Of a DNA stretch of 64,000 bases, positions 35,437-43,724 are shown in pieces. This DNA is from Victivallales bacterium. GTDB taxonomy: Bacteria > Verrucomicrobiota > Lentisphaeria > Oligosphaerales > Oligosphaeraceae. The stretch spans positions 121,805 through 185,804 of the forward strand of contig JAFPYX010000034.1 of assembly GCA_017417585.1 (NCBI GenBank). The letters are read 5' to 3'. The number at the start of each line of letters is the position of its first letter. The stretch's first letter is position 1. The notes under the pieces are model-generated. The model saw nothing but the letters and a program-made list of their open reading frames with translations, ran no database searches and was not told the origin of the DNA. A program made the position numbers and the translations under genes.

Positions 35437-35902
35437 TGTCAAGGGCATTGTTGTATCGTTGGATGACGGACAGCACCTGCGGCGCGTCCAGCATTTGTTC
35501 GCTTCGCTTCATCAGGCGAATCATCATGCCCATCTGCGCAAGTCGCATCTTGTTGACCGCATATCCCTGGAGCAGATATTGCTTCAGGACGCCATTCGCC
35601 CAGCGTCGAAACTCCACGCCACGCTGAGATTTTACTCGATAGCCAACGGAGATGATGACGTCAAGGTTGTAGAATTGAGCAGGACGGTCGGCATTTGCAA
35701 TGTGCATTTTTTGCACATTGCTTTCCTGCTCCAATTCGCCCTCCCTGAAAATGTTTCCGATGTGTCTTGTAATCACTGTCCTATCAACATTGAACAGCAG
35801 AGTCATCTGGCTTTGCGTCAGCCACACAGTCTCCTGATTGGCTGCCACTTCCAGTTTGACGGCATTGTCGCTTGACTCGAACAATACGATTTCGTTTTTC
35901 AT
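35273..35902 (-). pseudogene. RhuM-family protein, truncated by repeats
   Basis: The first about 150 residues are a good RhuM-family N-terminus: MKNEIVLFESSDNAVKLEV, VWLTQSQMTLLFNVDRTVITRHIGNIFREGEL, an NADRPAQFYNLDVIISVGYRVKSQRGVEFRRWA block and IQRYNNALD. This family (virulence protein RhuM, related to Fic/DOC accessory proteins) normally runs to about 330 residues. Here the sequence changes character after NALDNRGQ and reads through three GGGGACAGT-type repeats and the 7-bp array, ending in a low-complexity tail TYLVSSPTSHVSRPI. It is therefore a 3'-truncated relic whose downstream half has been replaced by repeat DNA. The promoter side (35903-36015) shows nothing notable. Confidence 0.75.
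35284..35332. repeat. array of seven 7-bp repeats
   Basis: GTGAGAC, GTGGGAC, GTGGGAC, TTGAGAC, GAGATAT, GTCGGGC, GTCGGAT in tandem. It supplies the last codons of the truncated RhuM-like gene. Third type of heptamer unit in the window. Confidence 0.8.
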
Positions 35903-36015
35903 TGCAGTTGAACTACGTAAAATTTTAGAATGCAGACATTTTTGGAAATGATAACCTCTCGTCCAAATTGTCTTCGTTGGCGGCTGGCGGCTGGGCGGTA
36001 GTTTTACAATAACCT

Positions 36016-37272
36016 CTACCAGCTGACCTTGAGGAGGATGGCGTGGCCGGGTGCCAGCCAGGTCCCCTCACCGGAGAACCAGGTGAACTTGTCCGGGCGC
36101 TGCTGTGAGACGACTTGGATCTGCGTCGGCTTGGTGCGCCACTGGAGTCCGCTGATTCCGGTGGAGTTCCTGAGGTCCTTGTTGAGAACCATCACATAGG
36201 TGTCGCCCGTCTGGCGATGGCGGAACTCGCCGATGGCCAGAGACGTGCCGCCTCCGCTGAAGCCTTTGATAATGGAGTCCTTGCCAGGCGCGTCCTCGCG
36301 GGTCAGCGGTTCGCCGGGTTGGAAGTGATAGACCGCCGTGGACTCGAGCTGGTTGAGGACGGGTGCGAGTGCGTGGACTGCGCAGAGGACGTTGCGCAAG
36401 GCGTACCAAGTGGGCGAACGATGACCCCACAGGTCGATGGGGGCGCAGCGGTAGTTGCCCAGGTCGGGAGTGAAATAGGTGAAGAACTGCAGGCCCTTTG
36501 CGCCGTAGAGCAGGCCGGAGAAGACCTCGAAGAAAATGTCGTCCTCGCTGGGGATGCGGTAGGGGAGGTGCCCGACGGTCAGTACGCAGAGTTGGAAGGG
36601 AATGCCGTGTCGGATGGCGGCCTCGCGTGCGTCAGCGAGGTTCTGCCACCAGAGGTCGTGGCGGTCGGTTTCGGCGCGGCCGGGTTCCATCAGACCGTAG
36701 AAGTCATAGCCGAACCAATTGGGCTGGACGAGGTTGATGAAGTCGTCCAGATGTGCGGCATAGCCGCGGGTGCCCAGATAGCCGTTGGGCGCGTAGTTGG
36801 GATTGAGGTTGATGTATCGTTCGTGGCCCGGGTCGGCGAGCTTGAGGGCAGTCGAGGCTTCGGCGACGATGGGGAAGTGGTCGAGTTTCGGCTCGTCCAC
36901 GATGTAGTAGCCATAGAGGGCAGGGTGGTCGGCGTATTTTGCGGCGACCTTCTGTGCGGCGGCCCACCAGTCCACCTCCTCGCCGTCGTAGCCTTTCCAG
37001 AAGGTGGAGTGGAAATCGTCGTCAAGAACCCAGGCGACCATTCCGGCGTTGTGGATGCGGTCGAGTTCCTCGCTGGAATTGGCGAATCCGGCGACGGTGA
37101 TTCCGCATTCGGCCATGGTGTCGAAGACCTCCTGGGTGAGGGGGCCGGGCGCATGGGCCTTGTTCATTCCCCAGGCGCAAATGGGGAACCAATCCGCGTC
37201 GCCTGGGCGGGGGCGTTCGGCAGCGGTCAGGACAAGGCAAAGCAGGCAAAACAGTGCGAAGAGAGGTTTCAT
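36016..37272 (-). CDS. secreted glycosidase-like TIM-barrel protein (paralogue of 3689-5095)
   Basis: A 418-residue exported protein with a standard signal peptide (MKPLFALFCLLCLVLTAA, cleavage near 18). After RPGDADWFPI.AWG it follows the 3689 protein over its whole length: DTMAECGITVAGF, YGYYIVDEPKLDHF with a DEP motif, YDFYGLMEPG, CVLTVGHLPYRIPSEDDIFFEVFSGLLYGAKG, VLNQLESTAVYHF, EDAPGKDS and the WLAPGHAILLKV end. The main difference is anchoring: this copy is free, the 3689 copy is a lipoprotein with a Cys-rich linker. The DE pair may be catalytic, as in GH123-like enzymes, but family and substrate are unassigned. It is monocistronic. Confidence 0.75.
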   Translation of the reverse strand: MKPLFALFCLLCLVLTAAERPRPGDADWFPICAWGMNKAHAPGPLTQEVFDTMAECGITVAGFANSSEELDRIHNAGMVAWVLDDDFHSTFWKGYDGEEVDWWAAAQKVAAKYADHPALYGYYIVDEPKLDHFPIVAEASTALKLADPGHERYINLNPNYAPNGYLGTRGYAAHLDDFINLVQPNWFGYDFYGLMEPGRAETDRHDLWWQNLADAREAAIRHGIPFQLCVLTVGHLPYRIPSEDDIFFEVFSGLLYGAKGLQFFTYFTPDLGNYRCAPIDLWGHRSPTWYALRNVLCAVHALAPVLNQLESTAVYHFQPGEPLTREDAPGKDSIIKGFSGGGTSLAIGEFRHRQTGDTYVMVLNKDLRNSTGISGLQWRTKPTQIQVVSQQRPDKFTWFSGEGTWLAPGHAILLKVSW

Positions 37273-37374
37273 GGCAAAGTGAAGTTTGAAGGGAAGATGA
37301 CAATTTCCTTGACTTTAGCACATTGCAGGATTCTTTCCCGTTGGTGGGATTATTAACGAACAGCTGTAGTCCTT

Positions 37375-37773
37375 CTACAGTTTGAAGCCAGTGCCGACGA
37401 ACTGCGCGATGTCCCGCCCAAGGTCGTCCGTCACATCGACGTTGATGACGCAGGAGCTTCGGCCGTTCTTGCGGCACACGGCCTTTGCCGTCAGGCGGTC
37501 GCCCTTCGGCGCGGCGAGGTAGTTGATGCTGATTTGCTGGGCGACGGTGCCGTGGTGCAGCTGGTTGGAGAGCGCGGCGAATGCGAAGTCTGCCAGCGTG
37601 AATATCGCCCCGCCCATCACGCCGCCCATTGCGTTTCGGTGGTTGTGGGTCAAGACGACGCTGGTCAGGGCGTGCGAGTCGTCCAGTTCCTCCAGGACAA
37701 TGCCGTTCGCGGAGGCGAAGCCGTCGTCTTTGAAATAGGCCCGTGCCTCTTCAAGTGTCTTGAAAGTTCCCAT
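37375..37773 (-). CDS. PaaI-family hotdog thioesterase
   Basis: A 132-residue single hotdog domain. Family signature HNHRNAMGGVMGGAIFTLADFAFAALSN holds the helix with the catalytic Asp/Asn region, followed by SINYLAAPKGDRLTAKAV and a terminal GRDIAQFVGTGF strand. It hydrolyses acyl- or aryl-CoA thioesters. The start at MGTFKTLEEA (37773) is 29 bp after the preceding gene; upstream in-frame codons belong to another frame of the neighbour. Last gene of a five-gene run beginning at 39953. Confidence 0.88.
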   Translation of the reverse strand: MGTFKTLEEARAYFKDDGFASANGIVLEELDDSHALTSVVLTHNHRNAMGGVMGGAIFTLADFAFAALSNQLHHGTVAQQISINYLAAPKGDRLTAKAVCRKNGRSSCVINVDVTDDLGRDIAQFVGTGFKL

Positions 37774-37802
37774 GGGTTTTGTCCTCGCGGCTGAGTTGTT
37801 TT

Positions 37803-38231
37803 TTACCGAACGCTGAACTCCGTTGATTTGAAATTGGAATAATAGCGCACCTTCTGGACGGTGACCTTGATGACGCAGTAGTCCGGATCGGTGACGCCCT
37901 GGCTGTAGTACTGCTCGTCGCCCTCCCGCCAGATCCGCTCCTTGGTGGCGGCATCCTCCAGGATTTCGGCGATGCCCGCCAGACTGACTCTGCGGAAGAA
38001 ACGGCGGTCCACGAAGTATATGCTTGCTTTCGGGTTGTTCCTGAACGCGTTCACCTTTTCGCTGGAGGTGTTGGTTGTGAAGAAGAACTCGCGAAAGCCA
38101 TGCCGTTCCCGTGGCTTCAGCATGGCGCGGGTGACGGGGAAGCCGTCTTTGTCCAGGTAGCAAAGTTGTGCGATGGAGCACTTGTCAATCAAAGTGCCGA
38201 GCGTTTTCTCTGGAAGGCGAATCATTTTCAT
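37803..38231 (-). CDS. PNPOx-fold flavin-binding protein (general stress protein 26-like)
   Basis: A 142-residue split-barrel protein. The pattern TLIDKCSIAQLCYLDKDGFPVTRAML, EFFFTTNTSSEKVNAFRNNPKASIYFVD, RVSLAGIAEILED and the Trp in RIWREGDEQYYSQG is that of pyridoxamine 5'-phosphate oxidase-like proteins of the stress protein 26 group. They bind FMN or F420-type cofactors and reduce small molecules or sense stress; the exact activity is unknown. It starts 9 bp after the next PNPOx-fold gene. Confidence 0.85.
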   Translation of the reverse strand: MKMIRLPEKTLGTLIDKCSIAQLCYLDKDGFPVTRAMLKPRERHGFREFFFTTNTSSEKVNAFRNNPKASIYFVDRRFFRRVSLAGIAEILEDAATKERIWREGDEQYYSQGVTDPDYCVIKVTVQKVRYYSNFKSTEFSVR

Positions 38232-38240
38232 CTCCGTGTG

Positions 38241-38705
38241 TCATGCCTCGTGGACGCGCTTGCCGGTGAGGTGCTCTGGCACGAGGCAGAAAACCTGGAC
38301 GCGTGCGCCAGCCTGCTGGATCTCCCGCTCGATGTCCTCCTCGCTGGGGTTGAAGCGCCGCGCCAGCTCTCGGCAGAGTTCCAGGGCGAAAGCGTGGTCC
38401 TCCACGAACTCGACATGCCCGAAGGCCACGACGCTTCGGAAGGTGTAGGCCCATCCGCCTTCGTCCCGCATGCCGTCGTCGATGACCGTGAACGATGCGC
38501 GGCTGTCTTTGCGCAGGGCGTCGATCTTGTGTCCCTCTTTCGCGCCGTGGAAGTAGATGCGCCCGTCCGCCTCGCGGTAATGCGGATTGAGCCAGACACC
38601 GTAGGGCCAGCCGTCGTCGCCGGTTAGAGACAGCACGCCGCGCTTAGCATGTTTCAGGACCTCCAGCGCCTCCGTGTCAGGGAGTTGCTGCTTGCTTCGC
38701 CTCAT
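38241..38705 (-). CDS. PNPOx-fold protein, NimA-like
   Basis: A 154-residue split-barrel protein (start MRRSKQQL at 38705; an ATG at 38720 adds five residues). Blocks: ALEVLKHAKRGVLSLTGDDGWPYGVWLNPHYR, GRIYFHGAKEGHKIDALRKDSRASFTVID, SVVAFGHVEFVED. The HGAxxGHKxDALR motif is typical of the NimA/5-nitroimidazole reductase-type branch. It likely reduces nitro or quinone compounds with flavin, but resistance function is inference. Two adjacent proteins of the same fold in one operon are notable. Confidence 0.82.
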   Translation of the reverse strand: MRRSKQQLPDTEALEVLKHAKRGVLSLTGDDGWPYGVWLNPHYREADGRIYFHGAKEGHKIDALRKDSRASFTVIDDGMRDEGGWAYTFRSVVAFGHVEFVEDHAFALELCRELARRFNPSEEDIEREIQQAGARVQVFCLVPEHLTGKRVHEA

Positions 38706-38758
38706 TGGTCGAAAAATCATTTATCTTATTGATTATAAAGATGTTAAATTATATAAAA

Positions 38759-39427
38759 CTACTTGACAGGGAAATCAAAGTAAGTTTCCGGATACGGTTC
38801 GCCCGCGAGAGTGAAGTGCCACCATTCCTCTTTGAGCGGCTGGAAGCCGTGGTGCATCATCGCGGCACGAAGCGTCATCCGGTTGTGGAATTGTTCCGCG
38901 CTGATGGCGCCGTCCTGATGCTTTGTGCCGCCCGTGTATTCGCCGGTTTCGGGGTTCCCGCACCAGTCGGGGTGGCTCTCCGCGCCGAACCGGTCGAAAG
39001 CACCGCCCATGTCCACTTCCTTCCCCGTGGTCATGTCGAAGAGCGTCAAATCCACGGTGCTTCCGCGGCTGTGGCCGGACTTCGCGACGAGATAGCCCCG
39101 CTTGAAGAGGGCGGACTTGTCCAGATTGGGATAGAAAAACGGCTTCATCCGCGTGTCGGAAAGATCATCGGCCCATTTCATGAAGTGCGCCACCGCGCGC
39201 TGCGGGCGGTAGGCATCGTAGATCTTGAGACGGTATCCCTGCACCATCATGTTGTCGCTCGCCGCCTTGAGCGAATGTGCGGCCTCCGCCGTGAGGAGCG
39301 CGGTCGGCCGTTCGTAGCCATCGATGCGGTCGCCCACGAAATTGTAGGTCGAATAGTAGCGGATTTCCAAAATGGCATCGGGGACGACCTCCGCAAGTCG
39401 CACAAAGCCTTCGGGGACAGTGTCCAT
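38759..39427 (-). CDS. D-alanyl-D-alanine dipeptidase (VanX/DdpX family)
   Basis: A 222-residue zinc metallopeptidase. SGHSRGSTVDLTL carries the ligands His119 and Asp126, EEWWHF gives catalytic Glu (about 201) and ligand His204, and the stabilising Arg is in DAYRPQ (about 74). Length matches VanX/DdpX. It cleaves D-Ala-D-Ala, used in E. coli for scavenging cell-wall dipeptide; vanA-type ligase genes are absent here, so vancomycin resistance is not implied. No signal peptide, so probably cytoplasmic. Confidence 0.93.
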   Translation of the reverse strand: MDTVPEGFVRLAEVVPDAILEIRYYSTYNFVGDRIDGYERPTALLTAEAAHSLKAASDNMMVQGYRLKIYDAYRPQRAVAHFMKWADDLSDTRMKPFFYPNLDKSALFKRGYLVAKSGHSRGSTVDLTLFDMTTGKEVDMGGAFDRFGAESHPDWCGNPETGEYTGGTKHQDGAISAEQFHNRMTLRAAMMHHGFQPLKEEWWHFTLAGEPYPETYFDFPVK

Positions 39428-39500
39428 TGTCGGTTAGGTAGGGAGGAAAAACGTCATTGCATGGATGCGTTTCGGCGATTGTTCATCCGCTGGAGGGATA

Positions 39501-39953
39501 TCATTGGCCGTGGCCGGACGGCAGGGCGCCGATGCCTTGCAGGATTCCCGCAATGCCAGTCGCGGCAACATCGCCCACGATTTTCCCGTCGCCGTCGAAG
39601 GTGTAGAAGTTCATGACCGTCGTCGAGAAGCCTCTGCCGTTGGGCTGAAGTCCCGCGAAGGGTGCGCTGCCCGTGAAGGTCCCCGTGCACAGCCATTGCA
39701 CCGCAACGGTTGTCTCGTCGGCAACCATCTTCTCCAGTTTCCACTGCACATCGGGGAAGCTCCGACGCATGAGTTCCACGACGCTGAGGTAGCCTTTTGC
39801 TCCGTAGAGGGGCGTGGGCGAAACCGGCGTCGTGAAGGCGGCGGTCGCGGAAATCAGCTCCTCGCCCAGCGCCAGGTCGTTGGTGTTGATGCATTGCTCG
39901 AACTTGCGCATCGCCTTGCGGTTGCGCTCGATGGCGGTATCGTTGTCTGGCAT
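39501..39953 (-). CDS. SnoaL-like ester cyclase/NTF2-fold protein
   Basis: A 150-residue NTF2-like cone fold. Start at MPDNDTAIERN (39953). Pattern: RKAMRKFEQCINTNDL, GLIS-like region, SVVELMRRSFPDVQWKLEKMVADETTVAVQWLCTGTF, GLQPNGRGFSTTVMNFYTFDGDGKIVGD, GILQGIGAL. These match the SnoaL/ester cyclase family. The biochemical role is unknown; it is the first gene of the run with the VanX-like and PNPOx-fold genes. Confidence 0.82.
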   Translation of the reverse strand: MPDNDTAIERNRKAMRKFEQCINTNDLALGEELISATAAFTTPVSPTPLYGAKGYLSVVELMRRSFPDVQWKLEKMVADETTVAVQWLCTGTFTGSAPFAGLQPNGRGFSTTVMNFYTFDGDGKIVGDVAATGIAGILQGIGALPSGHGQ

Positions 39954-40245
39954 GGATGAAATTCTCCGTGACGAGGTTGGTGGAACGGGGTGACCTTCTG
40001 CATCCGGCGGATTCTGGAGGCAATCCGCTGCCTTCTTTCCTGCCGTGGCAAGGCAACCCGATGACGATGCATGAACCATCGTGCACCGCTAGTGATTCGA
40101 CCATTGCTTTAAAATAAAGTCACTTAAATAATCTGCCAGTCGCCACAGGCAGGCTAGTCGTTGAGTGAAACAATTTCACAGGGGATTTTTCGTTTAAATG
40201 GCAACGCACTTGTAAAAGGAAGAATCATCGAATGGAGGAATATCC

Positions 40246-42267
40246 ATGAGTCGTCTTATGCCAGTCATCGCCTTGCTTTCCGCCGCACTTCTGCTTGCGC
40301 AGGAACTGGAATGCACGGACAATCTTTGCTTCTTGCCTTCTGCGCAGACCGTCAGCCAGGCGGAGACGTCGGTTGCTCCCGAATACATCTGCCTGTCGCC
40401 CGTCGCGGATGTCAAGGTCGAACCGCTGCCGCAGAAGGCGCGGCTGAAGACTCTGGAGGGCAAGACGATTGCGCTGGTCGGCGGAAGTTTCATGGCCTCC
40501 GTGACGCACCCGGAGCTGAAGCGGCTGATTCTGGAGGAATATCCGACCGCGAAGGTCTATCTGCTCAATGAAATCGGATCGGCGGGTCCCTATCCACGGC
40601 CTGGAGTCGTGCGCCACGAAAAGGATGAGTTTCAGCGTAAATTGCTGGAATTTCGAGTTGATGCAGTTATTTCCGGCAACGGCGGCTGCGGACTCTGCAC
40701 TCCGAAGGAGACCGGAAGCTGCATCGCGGCGGAGGTCATAGGCATCCCCTCCGTGATGATTGCCGCACCCGGCTTCGTGAGGCAGGCGAAAACCACGGCG
40801 GCGACGGCGGGCATCGGCATCCTGCGCGTTGCGGAATACCCAGGCGCCTTCGCTTCCCACACGCGAGAGGAACTCCTGCAAAACACGCGCGAGGTCCTCT
40901 GGCCACAAATCAAGACGGCGCTGACCACGCCATTCACCACCGAGGAATTTCAGGAGGCAAGCCCGTCCACGGCAGATGCCGTCGCCGCCGATCTCGTCGG
41001 CTCTTTCGACGATATCCAGCGAATTTTCCGCGACTCGGGGTGGACGGACGGACTGCCCATCATCCCGCCGACAACGGCCGCCGTGGCGGAGTTCCTGAAG
41101 TTCACTGACCTGGAACCCGACCACGTGGTGGGCGAGATTCCACCCGCCCAACGCACGGTCACGGTGCGCCATGTGGCGGTAAACGGCGTGATGGCAGGCT
41201 GCCCGCCCGAGTTCATGCCGTTGCTCCTCGCTTTCGCGGCGGCGATGAAGGACGGCAATTTCCGCCGAACGCTGGTCTCAACCCATGCCTGGACACCATA
41301 CTGCTGGCTGAACGGCCCAGTTGCCCGACAACTTGGATTCGACAGCGCCCAGGGCGAAATCTCCGAGCCGAAGAATGCCGTTTTCGGGCGTTTCATCAAC
41401 CTCGCGCTCCTCAATCTCGGTGGATACAAGGTCAAGGAGAACCGCATGGGGACCTTCGGCTACCTGATGCCGTGGTGCCTCGTGGAGGACGACCAGGCTG
41501 CACTGGAGGCCGGCTGGAAGCCATATCATCTTCAGCGAGGCTTCGCGCTGAACGAGTCCACGCTTTCGGCGGCATCGGCAATCAACTGGGGGAACAACCT
41601 CGTGCCCGCGACTTCCGATGCGGTGAAGATCAAGGACATGATGGCCTGGGATGCCGTGGAGAAGCAGCAGATGGCCGTGGGAAGCGGGATGCCCTGCGTC
41701 TATCGCACCTTCCTGCTTACCCCAGACGTGGCGAAGGCACTATCCACGCAGTATCCCTCGAAGGAGGCGCTGGAGCAGGCGCTTGTGGAGACCGCGCGTG
41801 TTCCGCTGGCACAGAGGACATTCGCCAACTACTGGGGGAATCCAGGCAGTTCGTTCGATGGCAAAGCGTCCTCCTTTGCGAACCACCAGGCACGAATTGC
41901 GGAAGAAGAACACTCGACCATGACCGCGACCCCGCCCTGGCTGGAATGGATTGGCGCCAAGAACCTGGAGACTGTCCCCGCCATGCAGGAGGGCAAGAGC
42001 GTCTTCCTGGTCACGGGCGATCCGACGCGCAACAAGGAACTGTGCCTGCCAGGCGGTGGTTCGGTCACTGTGAAAATCGTCCTGCCCGCCGACTGGGATG
42101 CGCTGATGGCCGAACGCGGATACCAGCCGCTTTCCTCCTTCTATCTGAAATCGGATTTGCGGCCGGACCGCCCCAAGCCGCTTCCCAAGGGGTATTCACG
42201 GCCAGGCGTGCGTGGCGACAGGCAGAACCAGCGGCCTCGCCGTCCTTCCGCCAGACCTCCGCAGTGA
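40246..42267 (+). CDS. exported UGSC-family protein with CGLC motif
   Basis: A 673-residue protein. A signal peptide (about 1-19) is followed by a UGSC-type domain: LEGKTIALVGGSFMASVTHPEL, then NGGCGLCTPKETGSC with Cys148 and Cys151, IPSVMIAAPGFVRQAKTTAATAGIGILRVAEYPGAF. In this family the redox motif is U/C-G-S-C, often with selenocysteine; here it is CGLC. The C-terminal about 400 residues form the partner domain that recurs fused or adjacent to UGSC: SGWTDGLPIIPPTTAAV, RHVAVNGVMAGCPPEFMPLLLAF, LNLGGYKVKENRMGTFGY, ending in a Pro/Arg tail. The activity of the family is undefined; a thiol-dependent redox role is inferred. Export of such a protein is unusual in my experience. Confidence 0.7.
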   Translation: MSRLMPVIALLSAALLLAQELECTDNLCFLPSAQTVSQAETSVAPEYICLSPVADVKVEPLPQKARLKTLEGKTIALVGGSFMASVTHPELKRLILEEYPTAKVYLLNEIGSAGPYPRPGVVRHEKDEFQRKLLEFRVDAVISGNGGCGLCTPKETGSCIAAEVIGIPSVMIAAPGFVRQAKTTAATAGIGILRVAEYPGAFASHTREELLQNTREVLWPQIKTALTTPFTTEEFQEASPSTADAVAADLVGSFDDIQRIFRDSGWTDGLPIIPPTTAAVAEFLKFTDLEPDHVVGEIPPAQRTVTVRHVAVNGVMAGCPPEFMPLLLAFAAAMKDGNFRRTLVSTHAWTPYCWLNGPVARQLGFDSAQGEISEPKNAVFGRFINLALLNLGGYKVKENRMGTFGYLMPWCLVEDDQAALEAGWKPYHLQRGFALNESTLSAASAINWGNNLVPATSDAVKIKDMMAWDAVEKQQMAVGSGMPCVYRTFLLTPDVAKALSTQYPSKEALEQALVETARVPLAQRTFANYWGNPGSSFDGKASSFANHQARIAEEEHSTMTATPPWLEWIGAKNLETVPAMQEGKSVFLVTGDPTRNKELCLPGGGSVTVKIVLPADWDALMAERGYQPLSSFYLKSDLRPDRPKPLPKGYSRPGVRGDRQNQRPRRPSARPPQ

Positions 42268-42377
42268 TTTTACCTCTTGGCTTTGGTTCCACGAAGACAT
42301 CTGATTGAGCTGCCGCCTCCGTACCCCTGCAATTTGAAAAAACAGCTTAGTTCTCTGTCCTCAATGGGATATAGTTC

Positions 42378-43565
42378 TTAATTCTTCCAGGGGTGTTTGT
42401 AGAGGGAGAACAGCCCAAGTGCCATGCACAAGGGGAATATCGTTGCTACAAGCAAGCCGATTTTCAGGTTTTCACCAGTTGCTTCTGCCACTTTCCCTAC
42501 TATTGCGGGGCTTATTGTTGCGCCAAGGTCTCCCGCCATTGCCAGAAAGGCGAACATGGCGGTTCCGCCGGCAGGACACCTTCGCGAAGAAATACTGATT
42601 GTCCCCGGCCACATGATTCCCACGGCAAGACCGCAGAGGGCGCAGCCGACCAAGCCCAAGATTGCCCAGGTTGCCAGCGATGCCAATAAATAACACGCGG
42701 TCGCGAAAATGCCACATAACAGCATTGTTTTGACCAAGTTCAGCTTATAACTCATCTGCCCATACAGCATGCGGGAGATGCCCATGAACACGGCAAAGAG
42801 GCACGGACCTGCCAAATCGCCAACCACTTTGGAAACTTTCAGGGCCGACTCGGTGAACGCTGAAGCCCATTGAGCCATCGTGGCCTCAGAGGCACCGGCG
42901 CAAATCATCAATAGTATCATCAGCCAGAATATCGGGACGCACATCAGCTGGCGAATGCCCATGCTCTTGCCATCTTCGACCAGTTTCTCAATGGGACAGC
43001 TGATGAAATTAAATGCATTGTACAATGGGATTAACGACCAAAGAATCGTCAGGATTTTCCAATGTTCGATACCGAAAACGGCAAAAAACAAGGTCGATCC
43101 CAAAATTACGCTTACGGCACCCCAGCAATAAAAGGAATGCAACAGGCTCATTACGCCGTCCTTGTTTTCAAATGGACATGCTTCGACAATCGGACTTAGC
43201 AGAACTTCAATCAATCCGCTTCCGACCGCATAAAGCACGACCGCGATCAAGATTCCAGTAAATGGTTCCGGCAGTAAGCCTGGCAAAATCGTCATGGACA
43301 ATAAGCCGGCAGATGACAAAACCTGCGAGGCGATCACGCAGCTCCTGTATCCAATTTTATCTGCAAATTTGGAAGCGGCAACATCCACAAGCAATTGCGC
43401 CAAATAAAAGGTCAGCGGAATCAGGGCGATTTTATCCAGGCTGATTCCATACATCCCCTTGAAAGTCAAAAAGAGCAACGGTGTGTAATTTGCCGAAATC
43501 GCCTGGGTTACGAATCCGAGATAGCAGGCTGTCAATGTTTTTTTATAGTTTTTCTGCGGGGGCAT
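42378..43565 (-). CDS. MFS transporter, sugar permease-like
   Basis: A 395-residue protein with about 12 membrane segments, in visibly AT-richer DNA than its neighbours. The first half has SKFADKIGYRSCVIASQ (MFS loop 2-3 motif), and there is a long block PIVEACPFENKDGVMSLLHSFYCWGA often seen in FucP/MFS sugar permeases, with EATMAQWASAF in the second half. It is convergent with the UGSC gene and is preceded at 43601 by a solo inverted-repeat end. It lies beside a Gfo/Idh/MocA pseudogene, a common pairing in sugar catabolic operons, so this may be a decaying utilisation locus. Confidence 0.82.
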   Translation of the reverse strand: MPPQKNYKKTLTACYLGFVTQAISANYTPLLFLTFKGMYGISLDKIALIPLTFYLAQLLVDVAASKFADKIGYRSCVIASQVLSSAGLLSMTILPGLLPEPFTGILIAVVLYAVGSGLIEVLLSPIVEACPFENKDGVMSLLHSFYCWGAVSVILGSTLFFAVFGIEHWKILTILWSLIPLYNAFNFISCPIEKLVEDGKSMGIRQLMCVPIFWLMILLMICAGASEATMAQWASAFTESALKVSKVVGDLAGPCLFAVFMGISRMLYGQMSYKLNLVKTMLLCGIFATACYLLASLATWAILGLVGCALCGLAVGIMWPGTISISSRRCPAGGTAMFAFLAMAGDLGATISPAIVGKVAEATGENLKIGLLVATIFPLCMALGLFSLYKHPWKN

Positions 43566-43600
43566 GGTATTTCTTTGCCGTTGTCATAGTGCGGGGCTGT

Positions 43601-43613
43601 GGACACTACACTA
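43601..43613. repeat. solo GGACACTACACTA end repeat
   Basis: A 13-bp sequence, exact inverted complement of 44809-44821, located 36 bp upstream of the MFS start. It matches the terminal repeats of the element at 44808-44968. Confidence 0.7.
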
Positions 43614-43724
43614 TATACTAGATCCAGGCAATTTGATTCAAGCCAGAACGAGATAATTTCCACAAATACATCCGCGCGATTCCTTTGCATGAATTATCAC
43701 ATCGTTCGCATGAATCCGTGAATT

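Noticed and set aside
37773..38181. Longer PaaI start giving 136 extra residues
   Set aside because: The extension is an out-of-frame reading of the neighbouring PNPOx gene; MGTFKT is the natural start.
38759..39427. Vancomycin resistance cluster
   Set aside because: Only a VanX-type dipeptidase is present; no VanH, VanA or VanRS. The more likely role is dipeptide scavenging.
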